Shown piece after piece: positions 55,904-64,000 of a stretch of 64,000 nucleotides of DNA. The notes below the pieces were generated by a model. The model saw nothing but the letters and a program-made list of their open reading frames with translations, was not told the origin of the DNA and did not search any database. This stretch comes from Cercospora beticola (Eukaryota; Ascomycota; Dothideomycetes; Mycosphaerellales; Mycosphaerellaceae): assembly GCF_033473495.1 (NCBI RefSeq), contig NC_088940.1:2666001-2730000 (forward strand). The letters are read 5' to 3'. Position numbers and translations under genes: made by a program. Position 1 is the first letter of the stretch, and each line of letters starts with the position of its first letter.

Positions 55904-57171
55904 ATGGCATCTACGAGTACTTACCCCGTCATCCTCCTTCGCAACAGTCTGAAGCGAGAGGTTGCGGCCCTCGAGTCGAAATTTCCTCCGCTGCGAAAGC
56001 AACTGCGAGCCTTGCGCATCGATGCATATGACAACTTAGGCAGTGCATTAATCGGACACCTTGCACGTCAGTGCGAGGAATGCAAGCCTCGCAAATACTC
56101 TTCTTGCAAGTATCCGACGCTCCACTCGATCGCTCATCGCCTTCACCGATCGAAGCAAAAAGTGGTCGCCTTTTTGTCTGGCTCCCCTCTAGTACGGAGA
56201 ATCATGACAGCATTGGGCATCACTATCGACAGTGGCAGCGAAGGTACGTCCATTCGCCATTGCAGCCTCAAGAGCTGCAAGTACCAGCGCTGCAAATGCT
56301 TGCATGGAGAACAAGAGAGCGTCCACCGGAAGGTCAACTCGGCTTTTGGTCAGCTCCAGGTTGAGCTGGAGGGCAAGATGACCAGTATTCATGGTGAGAT
56401 CGACGCATTGCGTACGACTCTCAAGCCCTGGAGAGCCAAGCTTGCTGATCTCGAGCACGAAATCAAGAGAGATGGCATCGTGCTGAACACTGCCCTCAAA
56501 TTCTGCCCTGCCTTGCATAAGGTGTCCACAGGCAGTACGGCCCCCACCGGTTTCCTCGACCTGCCACCCGAATTGAGGAATGAGATCTACAAGTTGAGTG
56601 GTTGTCTATCGCTTACTCGTACGCACTCCTCACCTCGGACATATCCCACCACACGATGCTCGATTGGAGATGATGAACAGTGCCAGCAGGGAATGGAGCA
56701 AGAGGGAATCATGTGAGTTACTGCTTGATTTCAGAACAATCACCAGGTCCGAGCTCACTTCTTCAAAGTCACCTGCCCATTGAATGTGGACACCATCGGT
56801 ATAGGGTAGACGCAGTTTCTAGGTCTCTGGATTCGGCCTCTGGCACTGTGTCTGCGTATTACCAGCCATCCCTGACCCGAGTGAGCAAGAAGATCCGTGC
56901 CGAGACGTTGCCGATATTTTATGGCAACATTCATGTCACTTCTTACCATCAGCGGGCAAATAGTGACTGGGAAGACGTTGAACTGAAGTGGATCAAGCAT
57001 ATTGGCGAGATTAATGCTGGTATGCTGAATCGTGTCACTGTTGAGTATGATTTCTGGGCGAAGTGCAGCATCCAGGAGAAGAAGAAGGAGATATATGAGG
57101 TCATGAAGCGCTTGGGCGTGGAAGTCGATCGGGAAGGAGTGCTCGAAATCGTCCCACCTCTAGTTTGGTGA
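55904..57171 (+). CDS. LPxELRNxIY-family protein, copy 3, intact
   Basis: Third, and only clearly intact, paralog. Exons 55904-56712 and 56805-57171, 92-nt intron (GTGAGT donor, GTATAG acceptor) in the same phase 2 as the other copies; 391 residues. Order of parts: N-terminal coiled coil (about 10-35), a Cys-rich stretch with Cys-Glu-Glu-Cys and Cys-Lys-Tyr near 65-80 and again near 125-135, a second coiled coil (145-200), the Leu-Pro-Pro-Glu-Leu-Arg-Asn-Glu-Ile-Tyr motif near 216-226, then Thr-Arg-Val-Ser-Lys-Lys-Ile-Arg-Ala-Glu-Thr-Leu-Pro-Ile-Phe-Tyr-Gly and a helical end. The motif pair is common in expanded fungal F-box-like/2EXR families, often under birth-and-death evolution. A ubiquitin-ligase adaptor role is possible but not shown. 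Confidence 0.75.
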
Positions 57172-57683
57172 AAGAACGCAGCATCATGCCTCCAGGCTTT
57201 ATTCTTCTCCTTCTCCAAGATATTGCTTGTATATCCTGGCTCGACTTATATCGAAGACTCGGATTGCTATTGGAGGCGTCCGTCGGAGTAAGAGAAGCGC
57301 ATCCAGGTTCGATGGAATAACATGGTCGCGTGCGACACTGATCCCGCTCGACTACCGGAAAGCAACAAAGAAGCCAGGATTGAGGCTCTGCGCTCCTCTG
57401 CCCTTGGAAGTTCAGTGCCTCTTCGAGCCTCGTACCTCCGCTTTGTATAGCGGTAGCTAAGGCGCTCTGTCTCGACAAGCGAGGCAGCTGCGGGATCCAA
57501 TTCGCGAGGAGATATCGCAAAGTAAGCGTATTTCCCAGTCTCCATTTTGCTGTCCGCAACTAGCCCGCTTTCCCGCACGCATTGAAAGTCCAGATAGATC
57601 CGCCAGATTCAACTCGCCTAGCTCATGAGCCTACACTGCTCTGGCATCGCCTCATCGCAGGTGTGAATCAGGAGAGGCAAGTC
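57172..57683. other. Intergenic between convergent genes
   Basis: About 510 bp between paralog copy 3 and the HET gene; presumably both 3' UTRs. Nothing else seen. Confidence 0.5.
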
Positions 57684-59027
57684 TCAGAGCCCCGCCTGCT
57701 TGATCAAGAACTTCCTCACACCACAGGGCTCTCTACGATCCTTGGGATACTTCGCTTCAAGATCTTCGTTGATGGTGCGATGAACATGCCTGCGGCGGAA
57801 TATGCGGCCGTCCGGCGTTGCGGGCTCCAGGATCAGATAGCATCGATGCCGCCGGAGATGGCCATCTTCGTTAGTGGCCAGCTTCATACAGTCCAGATCT
57901 ATCAAATACTTCTCCGAGCCCAACAGCTCGGCCTTGGATTTCAGCGAGAGACCTTGATTCGTCATCTCGTAAGGGTACTTGTTCTCGAAATTGCCTTCGT
58001 CAACGACAATCTCGCCGCACTTTTCGAATGGAGCTGGGGAAGGTGCCAGAAGGCCGTACCATGCTAGTCCGAACTCGCCCGGAAGATCCCATCCCCATGC
58101 GAAGATTGATTTGTCGTCTGACTTCTTGATGATTTCTTGTTGAAGTCTCATGAAAGCTTTGAGCCTGTCATTCTTCGTCAGCGGCTTCGTTAGAGGAACT
58201 GTCGGTATCTGTGCCCCATTGCAGTGAAGACAGGCAAAATACGGCAGTCCCGGACATTGGGAAAGAGATTTCTGGGTTTCGTCGAACGTGTTACTCACAT
58301 GCCCTCGCCGTATAGCATCGGCATATTGACATCGAAAAGTCCGAGCAGGCAATACGCGAGATCTTCAGGCCTGGTAGTGATCCTTCGTGCTGCCCAGCTC
58401 ATCTTGCGAGCCACGCTTGGCCTTTGGTGATTGAAATTATTGAGATCGTACAAGCCGATTCCGGTGATCTCTGACACCGCAGTAGCGATATAGTCATCTT
58501 GTCGACTACCAATAGCCTGCCATTGAGCATTTAGAAAGGTGACTTCAGCGGGTGCTAGCAATTCTTGGAGTGTCCATCCGCGCCCGAACCAGCGGCTAGC
58601 TCTTAGCTCGTCTAAAATCGTCAATTCGTCTGCAGTTCCCTCATAGGAGACGTCTTGAAGATATGCATAGCATGCTGCCGAACGCTGGTACCTGTACAAC
58701 GTGAGTACAGTCGTAGAAGCCCCGAGGCAAGACGGCATCACACCAGCGGTACATGCTATTGATAGCTTCAGACAGCTCAGCGCTTGATCTCTTGTCTATA
58801 CAGCAAGTGTCGATCCAGATATAAGCATGTCTTTGAGCTTTTGCATATTCGCAAGCTGCAACAATCTTGCGATGGCCAATGCTGTCCTTGTTCAATCCTT
58901 TGCGGAACTCTTTGAACGTGACTTCGTCATCGCTCCAGCGATGAGAGAGGACAGCGTATCGGCCATAGGGTGTCTTGTCCTCTGTGAACTCAACAAGCTT
59001 TAGGCTGTGAGTGTCGACGAGGCGCAT
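57684..59027 (-). CDS. HET-domain (heterokaryon incompatibility) protein
   Basis: HET domains trigger incompatibility-type cell death in filamentous ascomycetes. Exons 59027-58744, 58691-58299 and 58164-57684; introns of 52 nt (GTGTGA donor) and 134 nt (GTGAGT donor), both phase 2; 385 residues. It starts with the standard Met-Arg-Leu-Val/Ile-Asp-Thr leader, then Tyr-Ala-Val-Leu-Ser-His-Arg-Trp (HET motif 1, near residues 23-31), Tyr-Ile-Trp-Ile-Asp-Thr-Cys-Cys-Ile-Asp-Lys (motif 2, near 70-80), Ile-Asn-Ser-Met-Tyr-Arg-Trp-Tyr across intron 1, Arg-Gly-Trp-Thr-Leu-Gln-Glu-Leu-Leu-Ala-Pro (motif 3) and Tyr-Cys-Leu-Leu-Gly-Leu-Phe-Asp-Val-Asn-Met-Pro-Met-Leu-Tyr-Gly-Glu-Gly at the end of exon 2. 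The C-terminal part has no repeat (WD/ankyrin) domain, so this is a short HET protein like the family 6/HET-E N-terminus. All key residues are present; the gene looks functional. Confidence 0.92.
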
Positions 59028-59325
59028 AGTTGCGCAATGCTCGATCGCTGATGGACAGGAGGAAAGAGATGCAGGCTGCCAAATTCGTATGGAGACACGA
59101 CGGCCCAGCGTTGGCTAAACCGGCCTTCAAACTTTGATTAGAAATGGCGGAATTAGCACAATCTGTAATCGGCTGCTGGTCAAAGCAGTTCTAATAAAGC
59201 GAGAGCTAAGAGAGGTGCAATATCGAGTGCGTTGTGAGTTCTGCGAGCTCATGACGAGCAGGATTAATGTATTATTTACACCGAATATTGCATTCTATAT
59301 GGCCCTGTTTGCCGTCCTGTTGATT

Positions 59326-59919
59326 TTAATCCTTCCGTGAATCGTCAATCACGATTGCGAATATGTCTTTGGCCATCTTCTTAATGTCCGCATCATCCAC
59401 TTGTGCCAACGCAGTCTTGATCTCTTCAAGAGTCTCTGGCAGAACGCCTCCACGGCCTTGCGAGTAAACATCAATGCCCGCAGGCGTGAAAAGCGTCTTC
59501 GCGAAGCACGTTACTGCCCACTTGTTGCCATTGTTGTTCTGCTCTTCTCCCCAACCTAGAACCTCCCAATGGCTGCTGGCGATCATGAGCCAGCCTTTGC
59601 CGCGCCAGTTCCATTCGCCTCTACTGTCGCCAGTTCCTGCTACTGTATCGACGCCCCGTATCGTAGAGACCTTGACGCCGTGGAGCGGCTGCGAGGTGAC
59701 CACGTCGTCGATTCTGTCCGTGTTCTCTTTCGCGATAGATGGCGACGATGGGTCTAAGGGCGTGTATTGAATGCGCACATTCTTCTTGCTCTTCCACATG
59801 GGGAGACTAGAGTGCGTGACGTGCCAGGTCTCGGTGAGCCATGCTATTGAAGGATTCTTGAAGTCGGCTGGAGGATTGGCGGGTGAGAAGGTTGGCGGGC
59901 GCAGCGTGATGGCGGACAT
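59326..59919 (-). CDS. Conserved hypothetical protein, 197 residues
   Basis: Single exon. I recognise the general look of small fungal calycin/lipocalin-like proteins but cannot confirm it: the sequence has a Trp-Leu-Thr-Glu-Thr-Trp-His-Val motif near residue 27, repeated short beta-like strands, a Gly-Glu-Trp-Asn-Trp-Arg-Gly-Lys-Gly-Trp-Leu string, a Trp-Ala-Val-Thr-Cys-Phe-Ala-Lys strand and a C-terminal helix after Pro-Glu-Thr-Leu-Glu-Glu-Ile. No signal peptide, so cytosolic. ATG 59919 is the start of the open frame. It is divergent from the gene at 60219; 299 bp separate the two starts. Confidence 0.75.
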   Translation of the reverse strand: MSAITLRPPTFSPANPPADFKNPSIAWLTETWHVTHSSLPMWKSKKNVRIQYTPLDPSSPSIAKENTDRIDDVVTSQPLHGVKVSTIRGVDTVAGTGDSRGEWNWRGKGWLMIASSHWEVLGWGEEQNNNGNKWAVTCFAKTLFTPAGIDVYSQGRGGVLPETLEEIKTALAQVDDADIKKMAKDIFAIVIDDSRKD

Positions 59920-60218
59920 GTCTCCGGGTACTTGTCGAGTCGCGGTCAGATTACTGATCCGCGCTGTGCATGTTACATCGCGACGACTGCGTGGGAGTCA
60001 GAGAGAACAAAGGCTAACGGACATTGGCGTTGCTGTCGATCTGTCTTGGTCAGCAACAGCGGATGAGGGCATGACATCTTCTGTTCTCGAATCCACATCT
60101 CTCAGCCACACCAACAATAGCACATTGACTCACACTGTGCACAATCTCCGGTGTCTGGCCATATAAACTGGACTACGGACCTACTGGACTGGACTGGTTC
60201 TGGATTGTATCCGCGCGT
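59920..60218. promoter_or_regulatory. Bidirectional promoter region
   Basis: 299 bp between two divergent start codons; contains the core promoters by necessity. No specific motif is claimed. Confidence 0.4.
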
Positions 60219-61796
60219 ATGCCCAAGAAACAACGCAACAACTATTTGAAACAACTGCAAGGCACATCGAGTGGCAACAAAGCTGCCGGCACCAATGTCG
60301 CCAACACCAAATCCTCGGTCAACGAGAAACTCAGTGAGCTGAGGAAACTCGGAGGGAAAGATGCTGCGAAGAAGAAGGCTGAGCTCGCTGAGAGCGCGAC
60401 CAACCACAAGTCAGTACATCCGTCCTTGAAAGGCATCCTAGGAATCGCAGAGAGTGCTCCTCCAAAACCCAAGCGCGCTGCGCGAGTACGACTTCCCAAC
60501 AGGACTCCAGGCCCCGCCCCGCCAGCGAGTTGGACCAAAACACCAGGATGGACCCGCTCTCTGGCACTGAGAACTGGACAGAGGCGGTTTAGGCGGAATG
60601 GCACAACTGACATTGATCGCAATAGGCCCGAGAAGCTCGGGAGATTTGCTTTGTTGAGTAGCATCGACGACGATGACGATTACAATCGACGACCAGGAAG
60701 CCTGGTGCATTTTGCACTCAAGACTGCCGCCGAGAATTGGGATATGTTCGACGAGGAGGACTTGCCGATGCTGGCCGAATTGCCCTTGAGACTGCGCCTC
60801 AAACTACTGAGCTATCTCGGTTTTTACGGACCCGCGATAGACATCAATACACTTGATGCCTTGACAAGCGGCACGGAACCATTGTCACACCTCGATCTTG
60901 CCGGTCTGATCGGCAGCGATGGGCTATCCATACCACGCCTTACCAAGCTTGCAAAGGAACAGAAGCCTATGCCTCAGTCGGCAGAATCGACAACAGATGC
61001 TGTGGTAGAATCCTGGGATCAAGATTCGAGCTTCGAGGCAGCTCTAAGCATGAGCATACCAGAAGCTCGGTTCTCCAGTCTGACACATCTTTCACTTTCT
61101 CACCCACCACCAGGCGTCTCCTGGCGAGATCTTCTGGCACTTTCGAGGCATACACCAAGTCTTGCTCATCTGTCGCTCGCATACTGGCAACGACCTACCT
61201 TGACGCCAAATCTGGCGACAGCCACAGTCTCGAGTCAGCATAGCCCCGATGTGCACGCAGGTGGCTCACACTACTACTCTGCGCTGGATCAAGACATGTA
61301 TGAGCCAGCAGCAATTATCCGGCAACTCAGCAATAACCTGTTGAGCCTGAGATGGCTGGATCTCGAGGGTTGCACAGATTGGTGTGCGGCACTGTCGTTC
61401 GTGTGGAATTCCGATGCCGCAACCAACGATGTCGATGACACCTGGGCACAACAGTCCACCACGACCAGTATCTGGGCAGGCAACTGGAAGAACTTCTCGT
61501 ATCTCAACTTATCCCAAGGCTGGGTCCCAAACATTGCAACATTACACCTCTTACCACGACAGCAGATGTCTAGCTTCCGCAAAGCATTGCTCGACAAGTT
61601 CACAGAGCAGGTCGGCCTGGCCCAGCTTGGGCTGGAACAAGAAAGCGATAACATGAGTCTTGTGGCCCAGCGGAAGGCTCAGATATGGTCAGAGGTGGAG
61701 GAGCAAGCGATGAGGGTTGGAAGAGACATCAACAATCTGAGACGCAGCGAGCATGTCAAGTACATGGATGTTGATCACGGGTGGTATGTGCAATGA
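60219..61796 (+). CDS. F-box/leucine-rich-repeat-like conserved protein, 525 residues
   Basis: Single exon. The first 110 residues are basic and low in complexity (Lys/Ala/Pro-rich, nuclear-localisation-like Pro-Lys-Pro-Lys-Arg near 82-86). An F-box-like helix Leu-Pro-Leu-Arg-Leu-Arg-Leu-Lys-Leu-Leu-Ser-Tyr-Leu-Gly lies at 188-201. After it come spaced leucine-rich motifs: Leu-Ser-His-Leu-Asp-Leu, Leu-Thr-His-Leu-Ser-Leu, Leu-Ala-His-Leu-Ser-Leu, Leu-Arg-Trp-Leu-Asp-Leu-Glu-Gly-Cys and Phe-Ser-Tyr-Leu-Asn-Leu-Ser, about 25-90 residues apart. This arrangement resembles fungal LRR proteins of unknown role. The polar ends and lack of signal peptide suggest a nuclear or cytosolic protein. No catalytic site is apparent. 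Confidence 0.8.
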   Translation: MPKKQRNNYLKQLQGTSSGNKAAGTNVANTKSSVNEKLSELRKLGGKDAAKKKAELAESATNHKSVHPSLKGILGIAESAPPKPKRAARVRLPNRTPGPAPPASWTKTPGWTRSLALRTGQRRFRRNGTTDIDRNRPEKLGRFALLSSIDDDDDYNRRPGSLVHFALKTAAENWDMFDEEDLPMLAELPLRLRLKLLSYLGFYGPAIDINTLDALTSGTEPLSHLDLAGLIGSDGLSIPRLTKLAKEQKPMPQSAESTTDAVVESWDQDSSFEAALSMSIPEARFSSLTHLSLSHPPPGVSWRDLLALSRHTPSLAHLSLAYWQRPTLTPNLATATVSSQHSPDVHAGGSHYYSALDQDMYEPAAIIRQLSNNLLSLRWLDLEGCTDWCAALSFVWNSDAATNDVDDTWAQQSTTTSIWAGNWKNFSYLNLSQGWVPNIATLHLLPRQQMSSFRKALLDKFTEQVGLAQLGLEQESDNMSLVAQRKAQIWSEVEEQAMRVGRDINNLRRSEHVKYMDVDHGWYVQ

Positions 61797-62021
61797 CAAT
61801 TTTATGAGATTGAATTTTCTTCGACCGGATATCAAAGGACGCAGTATCTGTCTGCGACTGAGCTCAAGTCCAAAAACTTTGCAATACCCAACTCCGAACT
61901 CCCAGAATTGTCTCTGTATCAAGCCATTCTGGCGACACTATCCCAACTTTCCCGAGACCACCAAGAGCGATGCTGAACGCTAATGTATCATCACAATGTC
62001 TGTACTAGAGTAAACCATTTC

Positions 62022-62393
62022 TCAGCACCCGAATCTCATCTGGTTCCTATGCTGGAAAGGAAAGTTATCCTCGCCGCCATTCTTCGACACGACGTAGTTG
62101 TATTGCTTGTCTGAGATCCATCAGTATGGTGGCCTTGTACTTTCCAGAGCAACGAGTGACTTACCGGATGGCCCTGCTGATGATCCCGGCTTCTCCTTGA
62201 ACATTGACTTCAATGCAGACAGCTTCGATTGCTTCTTGACGCTTTCGATCTCCATCTCCTTTTCTGTAACATCGACTGGTGATTGTCCTTTCGTTGCGTC
62301 TCGGTATGATGGGAGAGATTTGTCGCCGGAAACTTGTTCGAGAGTTTGGCGTTGGTATTGGGTGGATTGTTGTTGTTGTTGTTGAGAAGACAT
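62022..62393 (-). CDS. Small Gln-rich hypothetical protein, 105 residues
   Basis: Two exons, 62393-62165 and 62110-62022, 54-nt intron (GTAAGT donor, CTGAT branch-like, CTCAG acceptor) in phase 1. The N-terminus is a polyglutamine run, followed by Ser/Lys/Glu-rich sequence that looks disordered, and the second exon adds Tyr-Asn-Tyr-Val-Val-Ser-Lys-Asn-Gly-Gly-Glu-Asp, more ordered in composition. An in-frame ATG at 62450 would extend it by 19 residues. An alternative acceptor 5 nt downstream gives a shorter, basic tail. Not recognised. Confidence 0.6.
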
Positions 62394-63709
62394 AGTGGTG
62401 TTGATGATGTTTGTTGTAGTAGTAAACGTCAGGTTTTGTTTCAATGTCATTTATTGCTTCGAATGCTGAATTGAGTTCCTGTGATGATGAGGAGAAGCTA
62501 TGTGAAAGGTCTTACACTCTTGCTTATATGTACTTCTAAAACCATCACTTGATCTATGGTCAGGCAACACAATAACACGCACAAGTCGCAGCCTTCCGCT
62601 GCGCATGGGAATGCATTGAGTTTCTAAGCGAACGCCGAGCATACCACAGCTCTCGCGTGGCTTCATTAGTCTAGGGCTGAATCCCTCACACGCATGATGA
62701 CTCGGACTACTTGCATGCTGCTTGTGGTAGGATTGACCAAACAGAGAGCAGAATACTTCGGAGTCACGATGAGCCACTTCTCGTCATCACAACATCGCCT
62801 CATTATGGCTGCTACTAGATTGAATTCACATGCTCGGATTTCGAGCTTGTATGTTCGGTGAGGCAGACCGCAGGACTTTCTTCTAATGCAAGTGATTCTG
62901 CTTGCCAGCACGCGATGCTGGGGTCTGTTTGGATCGCTTGCTTTGGATCGGCGCGGTGCATTCGATGCCTGCTCTTGTTCACCGCGTAGAAGCTTGATTT
63001 AATCCCTATCTTCGGAGGATCGATGCCGGAATAGCCAATTGAGAATCGGTGTGCTAGTGGATTGGGTTACTCAGGCAGCATCATTCTGAGCTATCGCTGA
63101 GGACCAATGGTGTGGGGAAGTGAAGCTGTGAAGGGGAAGGAAGAACTCAGCACTCGGAGTTCGGCTGGTCTGTGCACATTGCAAATGCCGACAGCTTCCG
63201 ATGTTGTTTCCTTCCCACTTGCAATGTCATCTTATGGGCCGTCCAAAACAGCCATGATTTCCTCGAGATGCGTCTAATACCAGCCATCAACTTATCATCG
63301 TTGATTAGTGATGCGACGGACCAAGCCTGCTGCGAGGCGGTTACCAAAGTGGAGAGATGTCGGCAGATGCGAATCATCGCGAACGCCGCGTCTTGGCCAC
63401 GTTACTCCGCTCCTCGGATGACTAGCCACTGACACCGCACTCTGTCTGGTCCTCCTCCACGTTTTCTTGTTGCCTGAAGCAGACTCCATCCATGCCACCG
63501 GCCTGGTCTGAAAGGTGAATGCGGCTAAACGCTGGAAAAGCGGTCCAGGATCACGTCTCTACACGGCAGCCTAAGCTAATGCTTCATTCCGCGCCTGCAT
63601 GCTCATCTTCGCCGTTAATACGGTCTTCACTGGGTTACGATAACACCGGGGAAGACGAGAACGTGCTGGAAATCTTGTATTCGATGCGCAGCTGAACCAA
63701 CCAAGGACC
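62394..63709. other. Intergenic
   Basis: About 1.3 kb between two divergent genes. Open frames on both strands are short and without domains. The promoter of the Zn2Cys6 gene should lie in the right half. No repeat or RNA gene recognised. Confidence 0.45.
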
Positions 63710-64000
63710 ATGTTGTTCCAAACAGATTTGTCTGGCGCCAATGGCCCCGCGACAAATGTCCCGCCCACAACTGTTGAGACTGGTCTGGTCCCCTCATATC
63801 GACGTAACGGGTATGTTGCTTGTCACAGAGCCCGTATTATCGATGACTAACTGCAGTATAGGAAGTTGTTCAGCTGTGAACCAGTATGATCCCAAGACCT
63901 GCTCTGCTACACATCTACTGACAGTGTGACAGTGTCGGCGAGGGAAGCTGCGCTGCGATCACAGCACGCCGATATGTGGAAGATGCGCTCGTCGAGGCAA
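63710..64000 (+). CDS. Zn2Cys6 (Gal4-type) transcription factor, N-terminal end, cut by the window
   Basis: Fungal binuclear-cluster regulators bind DNA through six cysteines holding two zinc ions. Three exons assemble the domain: 63710-63810, a 22-nt exon 63862-63883, and 63933 to the window end. Introns of 51 nt (GTATGT donor, TGACTAAC-like branch, TATAG acceptor; phase 2) and 49 nt (GTATGA donor, GTGACAG acceptor; phase 0). The spliced frame reads Arg-Arg-Asn-Gly-Lys-Leu-Phe-Ser-Cys-Glu-Pro-Cys-Arg-Arg-Gly-Lys-Leu-Arg-Cys-Asp-His, then Cys-Gly-Arg-Cys: C-X2-C-X6-C-X6-C-X2-C, with the sixth Cys beyond base 64000. The leader of about 33 residues is neutral. The introns split the finger itself, so single-frame reading misses it. 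Target genes are unknown. Confidence 0.85.

Overview
The window is nuclear DNA of a filamentous ascomycete (Pezizomycotina), most likely a Dothideomycete. Evidence: intron-bearing genes with short GT-AG introns (about 50-90 nt, CTNAY/TGAC branch sites), fungus-specific families (Het-C, a HET-domain protein, a Zn2Cys6 regulator, tandem LPxELRNxIY-type proteins), and a large AT-rich island carrying the signature of repeat-induced point mutation (RIP). I cannot name the species.

Left gene block (1-13613): 3' end of the proteasome activator BLM10 (+), a fungus-specific acidic protein (-), the fatty-acid elongation dehydratase PHS1 (-), het-C (+), and a divergent pair of a mitochondrial CBP3-type bc1 chaperone (-) and a Nudix hydrolase (+).

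Island (13614-46021): 32.4 kb that resolve into ONE Copia retrotransposon (180-bp LTRs, 5-bp target duplication AAGTT) filled with nested insertions. Inside it lie a 2.3-kb LTR element (duplication GATAC), a 5.06-kb Tad1-like LINE on the minus strand (15-bp duplication) and a 1-kb LINE-tailed non-autonomous element (14-bp duplication). The minus-strand LINE is itself split by a 7.0-kb chromodomain Gypsy (duplication GCTAG) and by a second Copia (duplication AGGAG), and that Copia is split by a second LINE (15-bp duplication). When the insertions are subtracted, the lengths agree: the two LINE copies are 5,046 and about 5,060 bp, and the host Copia is about 5.7 kb. Every internal reading frame is broken.

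Right gene block (46022-64000): immediately after the Copia LTR, 22 bp away, is the ATG of a three-exon gene for a 97-residue cysteine-rich secreted protein with 8 cysteines. Its ancestral promoter must lie on the far side of the island (before 13614). Then follow a mitochondrial NTF2-fold-type protein (+), a cytidine-deaminase-family protein (-), a mitochondrial tricarboxylate-type carrier (+), a divergent pair of orphan genes (one a distant paralog of the gene at 3.7-4.6 kb), a tandem array of three LPxELRNxIY paralogs at different stages of decay, a HET-domain gene (-), a small conserved protein (-), an F-box/LRR-like protein (+), a short low-complexity protein (-), and the start of a Zn2Cys6 transcription factor (+) cut by the window end.

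The most interesting signal is the secreted cysteine-rich protein gene whose promoter was displaced by a 32-kb nested, RIP-mutated retrotransposon island while its coding sequence stayed intact and its new upstream LTR was almost spared by RIP.
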